Below, one piece after another: positions 1-4,911 of a DNA stretch of 5,077 bases. Under the pieces are notes generated by a model. It ran no database searches. It worked only from the letters and a program-made list of their open reading frames with translations, and was not told the DNA's origin. Each line of letters begins with the position of its first letter. Within the stretch, counting starts at the first letter, position 1. The position numbers and the translations under genes are program-made. This stretch comes from Solirubrobacteraceae bacterium (lineage in GTDB: Bacteria; Actinomycetota; Thermoleophilia; Solirubrobacterales; Solirubrobacteraceae), in assembly GCA_024710825.1 (NCBI GenBank), contig JANJUA010000013.1:1-5077 (forward strand). The letters are read 5' to 3'.

Positions 1-2
1 AC

Positions 3-182
3 GACCTCGGCGGCACCCTCATGGAAGAAAGCATCAGCCGCATGGCCGGCAGCTACCACGGCGTCCAACTCGACCCCCCCGACCTCATCAACGCCGCCCA
101 CAACGCCAACCGCCCCGCCGCCGAACGCACCACCCTCTACGGCATCCGCCGCCGCTACGACCTGACGGTCGAGGCCGTGTAG
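3..182 (+). CDS. fbiC: FO synthase, C-terminal end (FbiC, or CofH subunit), partial
   Basis: This is the last 59 codons of a gene that enters from the left edge and ends at TAG 180-182. The fragment opens with DLGGTLMEESISRMAG, the signature found near the C-terminus of the CofH half of FO synthase. An RTTLYGIRRRYDL tail follows, comparable to the RPARQRTTTY tail I recall from mycobacterial FbiC. FO synthase is a radical-SAM enzyme that joins a tyrosine-derived fragment to a ribityl pyrimidine to make FO, the chromophore of F420. The radical-SAM cysteine motifs lie outside the window, so I cannot tell a fused FbiC from a separate CofH. The gene converges on cofE with 6 bp between stop codons. 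Its codons almost all end in C, with GAA and CAA for Glu and Gln in most of the stretch, unlike the GAG-rich genes beside it. Only the last seven or so codons resemble the neighbours. Confidence 0.85.
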   Translation, partial: DLGGTLMEESISRMAGSYHGVQLDPPDLINAAHNANRPAAERTTLYGIRRRYDLTVEAV

Positions 183-206
183 GGCGAGCTACCCGGGCAG
201 CTCGCC
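183..206. terminator. Palindrome at the fbiC/cofE convergent junction, possible two-way terminator
   Basis: Arms GGCGAGCT (183-190) and AGCTCGCC (199-206) are perfect reverse complements. The 8-nt loop is itself mostly palindromic (CCCGGG, 192-197), so the 24 nt form one palindrome broken by a single mismatched pair (191/198). It starts directly after the fbiC stop and covers the last codons and stop of cofE. Its position between convergent genes and its strand symmetry suit a bidirectional terminator, but there is no T-tract on either side. If it terminates transcription it would be of the U-less kind proposed for high-GC actinobacteria. Chance formation in GC-rich DNA, or a role as a protein-binding site, remains possible. 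Confidence 0.45.
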
Positions 207-947
207 GAAGAGGTCCTCTGCGCGCGGGCGGACGAGCGCGACCGCGCCCGGGCCGTCGTCGGCCGTGACGAAGCGCCCGAGCCCCCGCACCACCACGGCC
301 GGCTCGCGGGAGTCCTTGGAGCGCACCAGGTCGGCGGCGGAGGCGGCCTCGTCGGCCACGGCGATCGCGGTGGCCCGCAGGTCGCGTCCGTCGGCGTCGC
401 GGCGGCCGGCCCAGTCGTCCACGAGCGTCAGGCCGGCCACGCCGATCGCGGTCTCCGTCTGTCCGCCGCGCCAGGCGCGCCCGAACGAGTCGGTGACCAC
501 CACGGCGGGCGCGGCGCCGGTGCGCTCGCGCAGCGCGGCGCGCAGGGCGCGGGCCGAGGCGTCCGGGTCGAGCGGCAGCAGCACGAGTCGGCCGTCGCCG
601 CCCGCGTTGGAGGCGTCGACGCCCGCGTTGGCGCAGACGAAGCCATGGCGCGTGCGGCAGATGAGCACGCCCGGCCGCTCGCGGACGATCGACGCGCTCT
701 CCGCGAGGACGACCTCCAGATGGCGCGGGTCCTTGCCGTGCACGGCCGCCAGCGCGACCGCGCGCTCGCTCGGCTCGACGTCGGAGAGCTCCACGACGCG
801 CCCCTCGGCCTTCGAGACGACCTTGTGGGCGATGCAGAGCACGTCGCCGTCGCCGGCGTCGAGCCCCGCGGCGATCAGCAGGCCCGCGAGGTCGTCGCCG
901 GGGCGCACCTCGGGCAGGTCGCGGACGGCTGCGACGGTGACGCTCAT
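189..947 (-). CDS. cofE: Coenzyme F420:L-glutamate ligase CofE (stand-alone)
   Basis: This 252-residue cytoplasmic ligase uses GTP to add L-glutamate to F420-0 and then builds the gamma-linked tail. Family motifs appear in order: GDVLCIAHKVVSKAEGR (34-50), HLEVVLAESASIVR (76-89), HGFVCANAGVDASN (101-114), LLPLDPD (123-129), VTDSFGRAWRGGQTETAIG (151-169) and DEAASAADLV (199-208). Acidic residues in these motifs (for example D111 and D153) are the expected metal/GTP ligands of the family. The length fits a CofE-only protein. It stops where the mycobacterial FbiB would continue into its FMN-dependent reductase domain, so that domain is absent here. The ATG at 947 overlaps the cofC stop as ATGA, there is no clear Shine-Dalgarno before it, and translational coupling to cofC is likely. 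It is the last gene of the npdG-cofD-cofC-cofE operon. Confidence 0.95.
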   Translation of the reverse strand: MSVTVAAVRDLPEVRPGDDLAGLLIAAGLDAGDGDVLCIAHKVVSKAEGRVVELSDVEPSERAVALAAVHGKDPRHLEVVLAESASIVRERPGVLICRTRHGFVCANAGVDASNAGGDGRLVLLPLDPDASARALRAALRERTGAAPAVVVTDSFGRAWRGGQTETAIGVAGLTLVDDWAGRRDADGRDLRATAIAVADEAASAADLVRSKDSREPAVVVRGLGRFVTADDGPGAVALVRPRAEDLFGELPG

Positions 948-1579
948 GCGCGGGCCAGCCGTTCGAGCGTCGCGAGCGTGCGGACGCCGAGGCGGCCGCC
1001 GGCCTGGAGCGCCGCGAGATCCTCGGGCGTGTCGGCGTCCATGCCGAGGGTCTCGAGGGCGAGCACGCGGCAGCTCACGCCGGCGGCGTGCGCCGCGGCC
1101 TCGTGGCGGGCGCGCGAGCCGGGGCCGAAGGCGGTGGCGATCGCGCGGGGCGGCGACAGCAGCAGGGAGTTGGTCCCGGTGCCGTGGCGGTCGGGGACGA
1201 CGACGACGGACGCGGCCGTGGCGAGCAGCGTCTCGACGTCGGCGGGATCGAGCGCCGGGCAGTCGCCGGGGAGCAGCAGGACGCGCTCCGCTCCGCGCGC
1301 GCACGCGCGCGCGATCCCGAGCTCGACGGCCTCGTTCTGGCCGACCTCCGTGGGATCGTGCACCACCTCGGCGCCGGCGTCGTGGGCGAGCGCGGCGGCC
1401 GCCGGCTCGGCGGTCACGACGATCACGCCGGCGAGTCCCTCGACCTCCCCGAGCGCCGCCAGGACGTCGCCGACCATCGCCTCGACCAGCCCCGCGCGCG
1501 GCCCGTCCGGGACCGCCGCCCGCAGGCGCTGCTTGGCGCGGCCGAAGCCCTTCACGGGGAGGATCGCGAGCGTCGTCAT
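944..1579 (-). CDS. cofC: 2-phospho-L-lactate (or PEP) guanylyltransferase CofC/FbiD
   Basis: This 211-residue nucleotidyltransferase makes the guanylylated three-carbon donor used by CofD. Visible motifs are the N-terminal nucleotide-binding stretch PVKGFGRAKQRL (8-19), GQNEAVELG (80-88), LLLPGDCPAL with metal-binding-type D106 (101-110), PDRHGTGTNSLLL (129-141), FGPGS (151-155) and DADTPEDL (181-188), all typical of CofC. Archaeal CofC is described with 2-phospho-L-lactate and mycobacterial FbiD with phosphoenolpyruvate; the substrate here cannot be read from the sequence. The ATG at 1579 overlaps the cofD stop as ATGA and no Shine-Dalgarno is seen, so expression probably depends on translation of cofD. 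The downstream end overlaps cofE by 4 nt in the same way. A 20-bp alternating CG-type tract (1294-1313) encodes part of an IARACARGAE segment. Confidence 0.93.
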   Translation of the reverse strand: MTTLAILPVKGFGRAKQRLRAAVPDGPRAGLVEAMVGDVLAALGEVEGLAGVIVVTAEPAAAALAHDAGAEVVHDPTEVGQNEAVELGIARACARGAERVLLLPGDCPALDPADVETLLATAASVVVVPDRHGTGTNSLLLSPPRAIATAFGPGSRARHEAAAHAAGVSCRVLALETLGMDADTPEDLAALQAGGRLGVRTLATLERLARA

Positions 1580-2490
1580 GCCAGCGACCGGGCGAAGTCG
1601 AGCACCTCGCCCGCCACCCGGGCCCGCCGAGCGGGGTCCGAGAGGTCGACGTCGGTGACGAGCTGGGGGATCGGCGCGTCGGGGACGCGCTGCTCGCCGA
1701 CGAAGCCGTCGAGCAGCTCGCCGTAGTGGGCGAGGACGCCGGCGTCGGTCGCCGGCTGCCCCGCCCAGGCGAGGAACGCGGCCGGCGGGCCCTTGACCAC
1801 GGCGCCGCCGACGATCGGGCTCACCGCGATGACCGGCGCGTCCGCGGCGACAAGCGCCTCGCGCAGGCCGGCGAGCGCCAGGATCGGGCCGATCGAGATG
1901 ATCGGGTTCGACGGTCCCACCACGATCGCCTCGGCCTCGGCGATCGCGGCGAGCACCTCCGCGCTGGGCGCCGCCGCCTCGACGCCCGTGAAGCCGACGC
2001 CGTCGACCGGCCCCTCGCCGCCGCGGCGGATGAGGAAGTCCTGCAGCGGCAACCATTCGCCGCCGGCCATGATCTGCGTCCGCACCGGGTCGTCGGTCAT
2101 CGGCAGCACGCGGGCGCGGTCGACGCCCAGCGCGCGCGCCTGCTCGCCGATCGCCTCGGTGAGCGTCGCGCCCTCCGCGAGCCGCCGTGCCCGGCGCAGG
2201 CAGAGCGCCAGGTCGCGGTCGCCGAGGTTGAACCAGACGTCGTCGCCGACCTCGCGCAGCCCGTCCATGACCGCGAACGTGTCGCCCTGCAGCCCCCAGC
2301 CGCGTGCGTCGATGCGGTCGGCCAGCCAGAAGCAGACGAGATCCGGATCGGGCGAGACGTGACCGCCGTACGCCTCGAGGTCGTCGCCTGTGTTGACGAC
2401 GACGGTCAGCGCGCCCGGCGTGACGTCGAGCAGCCCACGTGCCAGCTTGGCGCCCCCCGTGCCGCCGGCTAGGAGGACGGAGCCGGCCAC
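1576..2490 (-). CDS. cofD: 2-phospho-L-lactate transferase CofD/FbiA
   Basis: This 304-residue enzyme transfers the phospho-lactyl (or enolpyruvyl) group from the guanylylated donor to FO, giving F420-0 or dehydro-F420-0. The motifs are classic: LAGGTGGAKL (7-16), NTGDD (33-37), SPD (46-48), WFNLGDRD (86-93), MTDDPVRT (131-138), GPSNPIISIGPIL (192-204) and SPIVGG (224-229). The reading frame stays open far upstream, but only the GTG at 2490 places the glycine-rich loop at the usual N-terminal position. GGAGG lies just upstream on the minus strand (2495-2499), 4 nt from the GTG. This start overlaps the end of npdG by 22 nt, so the ribosome-binding site lies inside npdG and the two are probably translated together. 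The stop overlaps the cofC ATG as ATGA. Length and motif set are intact. Confidence 0.95.
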   Translation of the reverse strand: MAGSVLLAGGTGGAKLARGLLDVTPGALTVVVNTGDDLEAYGGHVSPDPDLVCFWLADRIDARGWGLQGDTFAVMDGLREVGDDVWFNLGDRDLALCLRRARRLAEGATLTEAIGEQARALGVDRARVLPMTDDPVRTQIMAGGEWLPLQDFLIRRGGEGPVDGVGFTGVEAAAPSAEVLAAIAEAEAIVVGPSNPIISIGPILALAGLREALVAADAPVIAVSPIVGGAVVKGPPAAFLAWAGQPATDAGVLAHYGELLDGFVGEQRVPDAPIPQLVTDVDLSDPARRARVAGEVLDFARSLA

Positions 2491-3167
2491 AGCTCCTCCG
2501 GCAGGCCCATGATGCGGATCCCCGCGTGGGTCTTGTAGCGGATGTTCATGCCGATCAGCATCGCGGTGAGCGTCTCGACGATGCGCGACTGCTCGAGCCG
2601 GCCGGCGTCCACCGGGCGCAGGCCCTCGACGCCGCCGACGAGCTCGGCCACCACGCGCTTGTCGGCCTTCCGGTCGCCGCAGATGAGGACGTCCTCGTCG
2701 AGCGCGTGGTCGAGGTCCGTCAGCGACGCCGCGCTCACCGTGTGCAGCGCCGAGCAGACGCGCACGCCGTCGGGCACCAGGTCCGCCGCCTGCTGGGCGG
2801 ACGATCCGTGCCAGACGCCGATCACCTGCGTCGGCTTGCCGCCGACCTCGGCGGCGAGGGGGACCGTCGCGTCGACGAGGAGCTGACCCTCGCGGAGATG
2901 GTCCTTGATGCCCTTCAGCGTCTGGGCCTGGCTGGCGAACGGCACGCTGAGGATCACGACCTCGGAGCTTGCCGCCGCGGGCCCGTTGGCGAGCCCGGAG
3001 AAGCTCCCGCCGGGCGCGAGGCCGGCGGCGCGGGCGGCCGCTTCCTCGGCACGGCCGGCGTCGCGGGAGCCGATGACGATCGGCACGCCCGAGTTGCCGA
3101 GGCGGAGGGCGAGGCCGAAGCCGAGGGCGCCTGTCGCGCCGATGATGGAGACGGAGGGTGGAGCCAT
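2469..3167 (-). CDS. npdG: F420-dependent NADP reductase (F420H2:NADP+ oxidoreductase)
   Basis: This 232-residue cytoplasmic oxidoreductase moves hydride between reduced F420 and NADP. It begins with a Rossmann loop GATGALGFGLA (10-20); GSRD (33-36) follows the second strand and its serine/arginine fit the 2'-phosphate of NADP. Other family features are SVPF (74-77), HTVSAA (142-147), CGD (163-165), DAGRLEQSRIVETLT (187-201) and the C-terminal RYKTHAGIRIMGLP (210-223). The length fits this family. The ATG at 3167 puts the Rossmann loop where expected. No Shine-Dalgarno precedes it, but TATCCT lies 9 nt upstream, which suggests a leaderless or nearly leaderless transcript. It is the first gene of the operon, so F420 synthesis and F420 reduction would be expressed together. 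Confidence 0.94.
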   Translation of the reverse strand: MAPPSVSIIGATGALGFGLALRLGNSGVPIVIGSRDAGRAEEAAARAAGLAPGGSFSGLANGPAAASSEVVILSVPFASQAQTLKGIKDHLREGQLLVDATVPLAAEVGGKPTQVIGVWHGSSAQQAADLVPDGVRVCSALHTVSAASLTDLDHALDEDVLICGDRKADKRVVAELVGGVEGLRPVDAGRLEQSRIVETLTAMLIGMNIRYKTHAGIRIMGLPEELWPAPSS

Positions 3168-3176
3168 GGGGCGGCG

Positions 3177-3182
3177 AGGATA
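3177..3182 (-). promoter_or_regulatory. Candidate -10 hexamer for the npdG-cofDCE operon
   Basis: On the minus strand the hexamer reads TATCCT, matching the TANNNT pattern of actinobacterial -10 boxes. It ends 9 nt before the npdG ATG, so a start site 6-8 nt downstream would leave a leader of only 1-3 nt. This agrees with the absence of a Shine-Dalgarno. No convincing -35 was found; it would fall inside the coding region of the divergent lyase gene. Inferred from sequence only. Confidence 0.35.
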
Positions 3183-3186
3183 TCGT
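3181..3186 (+). promoter_or_regulatory. Candidate -10 hexamer for the HMG-CoA lyase gene
   Basis: TATCGT matches TANNNT and is followed by exactly 7 nt and then the GTG start at 3194, the spacing expected for a leaderless actinobacterial mRNA. It shares two bases (3181-3182) with the opposite-strand -10 candidate, around the palindrome GATATC (3179-3184). The only purine-rich stretch upstream, GAGGA at 3176-3180, is 13 nt from the GTG, rather far for a ribosome-binding site. No clear -35 is visible. Confidence 0.35.
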
Positions 3187-3193
3187 TCGGGTC

Positions 3194-4108
3194 GTGACAG
3201 CGACCGCCATCCACGTCCGCGAGGTCGGTCCGCGCGACGGTTTCCAGAACGAGCCGGAGATCATCGCGACGGACGACAAGGTCCGACTCGTCGAGCTGCT
3301 GGCCCGGACGGGCCTGCGCCGCATGGAGGTCACGAGCTTCGTGCGCGCCGACGTGATCCCGCAGCTCGCCGACGGTCCCGAGGTCCTTGCCCGGGCGGAG
3401 ATCCCGGAGGAGGTCGCGGTCTCCGTGCTCGTGCCCAACGAGCGAGGGCTCGACAAGGCGCTCGAGCTGCGCGACCGCTTCGACGAGGTCAGCGTCTTCC
3501 TCAGCGCGTCGGAGGCGCACAACCGAGCCAACGTCAACCGCTCGATCGAGGAGTCGCTGCAGGGGCTGGAGCGGGTCGTGCCGAGGGCGCGCGAGGCAGG
3601 CCTGCGCTGCGTGGCGGTCGTCGCCACCTCCTTCGGCTGCCCGTACGAGGGCGCGGTGGCGCCGGAGCGCGTGTTCGCCATCGCGTGCCGGCTCGTCGAC
3701 GCGGGGGCGCAGGAGATCGGCTTCGGCGACACGACCGGGATGGCGAACCCGCGTCAGGTGCGCTCGTTCTTCGAGCAGGCCGCCGACGCGCTCGACGGCG
3801 TCCAGCTCACCGCGCACTTCCACAACACGAGGGGCCAGGGGCTGGCGAACGCCGTCGCGGCGCTCGACGCGGGCTGTGCGTCGTTCGAGTCGAGCTTCGG
3901 CGAGCTGGGCGGCTGCCCGGTGCCCGCCGGGGCGACGGGCAACATCGCCACCGAGGATCTCGTGTCGATGCTGCACGAGATGGGCTACGAGACCGGGATC
4001 GACCTCGGTGCGGTGCTGGAGGCGTCGCGCGAGGCGCAGCGGGTGCTCGGGCGGCCGCTCGGCAGCCACACGCTCGTCGCCGGTCCGGTCGACTGGCGCG
4101 ACGGCTGA
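3194..4108 (+). CDS. Hydroxymethylglutaryl-CoA lyase family protein
   Basis: This 304-residue TIM-barrel lyase of the HMGL/DRE-TIM family would cleave HMG-CoA, or a related 3-hydroxy-3-methyl acyl-CoA, into acetyl-CoA and a keto acid. Active-site features match HMG-CoA lyase: EVGPRDGFQNE with R14 and D15 (10-20), MEVTSF with E45 (44-49), SFGCPYEG (146-153), GDTTGMANP (178-186), HFHNTRGQG with metal-ligand histidines H208 and H210, GELGGCPVPAG with loop cysteine C241, and GNIATEDLVSML with N250 (249-260). An oddity is Asn at 211, where the human enzyme has Asp (HCHDTYG). The GTG at 3194 is chosen because it puts the R/D motif at the usual distance. A GTG at 3158 is in frame but would overlap npdG and add a non-homologous leader. 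The gene is divergent from npdG (26-bp spacer) and converges on the crotonase gene. The exact substrate is unproven. Confidence 0.88.
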   Translation: MTATAIHVREVGPRDGFQNEPEIIATDDKVRLVELLARTGLRRMEVTSFVRADVIPQLADGPEVLARAEIPEEVAVSVLVPNERGLDKALELRDRFDEVSVFLSASEAHNRANVNRSIEESLQGLERVVPRAREAGLRCVAVVATSFGCPYEGAVAPERVFAIACRLVDAGAQEIGFGDTTGMANPRQVRSFFEQAADALDGVQLTAHFHNTRGQGLANAVAALDAGCASFESSFGELGGCPVPAGATGNIATEDLVSMLHEMGYETGIDLGAVLEASREAQRVLGRPLGSHTLVAGPVDWRDG

Positions 4109-4120
4109 AGGACGGCGCGG

Positions 4121-4900
4121 CTACCGCCCGCTGAACGACGGCGGGCGCTTCTCGACGAACGAGCGGATCGCCTCGCCGAAGTCCTCGCTGCGTGCGCACA
4201 CGGCCTGGGCGGTGACCTCCTGCTCCAACGAGGCGGCGAGCGTCGGCTTCGCCACCGAGTCGAGGATGCGCTTCGCGAGGCCCACGGCGATCGGGGCGCA
4301 GGCGAGCAGCTCATCGGCGAGCTGCTGCGTGGCGGCCCCCAGCTCCGCGGCGGGCGCCACGCGGTTGACGAGCCCGATCCGCTCGGCCTCGGTGCCGTCG
4401 ATCACCTTCGACGCCAGGATCATCTCCTTCGCCCGGCCGAGGCCCACGACGGACGGCAGCCGTGACGAGCCGCCGACGTCCGGGACGAGCCCGACGCGCG
4501 TCTCGACGAGGCCGATGGCCGCGTCCGCGGCCATCGTGCGTAGGTCGCAGGCGAGGGCCAGCTCCATCGCGCCGCCGAGACAGGCGCCGTGGATCTCGGC
4601 GATCGTGGGCTTCGCCATCTCCTCGCACAGGTTCCAGGTGGCGAGGATGCCGCGGCGGAGCTCGCGCAGGCGCTCGGGCTCCGCGGCGAGCGCGCCGAGC
4701 GCGGCGTGGTCCAGGCCGGAGGAGAACATGGCGCCCTCGCCCCTGATCACCACGACGCGGACGTCGGCGTCGGCCGCCGCGGCGGCGAGCGCTTCGTGGA
4801 GCTCGGCGATCAGCGCCTCGTTAATCGCGTTGCGCTTCTCGGGGCGGTCGAGGACGACGTGGCGGACGGGCCCGCGGTCCTCGGTGGTCACGTTGTCCAT
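4121..4900 (-). CDS. Enoyl-CoA hydratase/isomerase (crotonase) family protein
   Basis: This 259-residue protein is a full-length crotonase-fold enzyme. Oxyanion-hole elements are FSSGLDH (59-65) and HGACLGGAMELALACD (104-119). Both hydratase-type glutamates are present: E113 in GGAMELA and E133 in IGLVETRVG. The next loop reads VPDVGGSSRLP (139-149), with Asp141 where rat enoyl-CoA hydratase has a small residue; acids near here occur in isomerase and dienoyl-CoA isomerase branches. The ELALACD block, GLVET, and the ending EKRPPSFSGR resemble AUH/LiuC methylglutaconyl-CoA hydratase, which would suit the neighbouring HMG-CoA lyase gene, but general beta-oxidation hydratase is equally possible. 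The ATG at 4900 has a good Shine-Dalgarno, AGGAG at 4907-4911, 6 nt upstream. Its upstream region is an IS110-like remnant, so the native promoter may have been replaced. Confidence 0.9.
   Translation of the reverse strand: MDNVTTEDRGPVRHVVLDRPEKRNAINEALIAELHEALAAAAADADVRVVVIRGEGAMFSSGLDHAALGALAAEPERLRELRRGILATWNLCEEMAKPTIAEIHGACLGGAMELALACDLRTMAADAAIGLVETRVGLVPDVGGSSRLPSVVGLGRAKEMILASKVIDGTEAERIGLVNRVAPAAELGAATQQLADELLACAPIAVGLAKRILDSVAKPTLAASLEQEVTAQAVCARSEDFGEAIRSFVEKRPPSFSGR
4125..4147. terminator. GC-rich hairpin at the lyase/crotonase convergent junction
   Basis: Arms CGCCCGC (4125-4131) and GCGGGCG (4141-4147) form a 7-bp all-GC stem with a 9-nt loop. The first arm starts 17 nt after the lyase stop. 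It is followed on the plus strand by CTTCTC rather than a true T-tract, so it is at best a weak terminator for the lyase. It lies within the last codons of the crotonase gene, so the codons for the conserved Arg/Pro tail may also explain it. Confidence 0.3.
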
Positions 4901-4906
4901 GCGTTG

Positions 4907-4911
4907 CTCCT
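4907..4911 (-). promoter_or_regulatory. Ribosome-binding site of the crotonase gene
   Basis: AGGAG on the minus strand sits 6 nt before the ATG at 4900. It is the clearest Shine-Dalgarno in the window and fixes that start. It overlaps the TAG (4910-4912) that ends the transposase-remnant frame, so any readthrough transcript from the remnant could be translationally coupled to the crotonase. Confidence 0.7.

Noticed and set aside
74..80. Run of seven C as a possible programmed frameshift site in fbiC
   Set aside because: It encodes Asp-Pro-Pro-Asp in frame, with recognisable FbiC sequence on both sides and no need for a shift.
948..1304. N-terminal extension of cofE by 119 codons
   Set aside because: It is an Arg-rich shadow of cofC. 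The family N-terminus begins at the ATG at 947.
265..2472. 735-codon plus-strand open frame opposite cofE, cofC and cofD
   Set aside because: It is Arg/Ala/Ser/Pro-rich low-complexity text with no family motif, and it lies antisense to three clear genes. Long antisense frames are expected at this GC content.
3158..3193. Earlier GTG start for the lyase gene
   Set aside because: It would overlap the start of npdG on the other strand and adds 12 residues with no family match. The GTG at 3194 has a well-spaced -10 box and the usual N-terminal length.
2491..3732. N-terminal extension of cofD by about 414 codons
   Set aside because: The extension runs antisense to the lyase and out of frame through npdG, and has no homology. 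The CofD glycine-rich loop begins right after the GTG at 2490, which has its own GGAGG.
2954..4069. 371-codon minus-strand frame opposite the lyase gene
   Set aside because: No recognisable motifs; it is the complement of a lyase with all active-site motifs intact and overlaps npdG out of frame.
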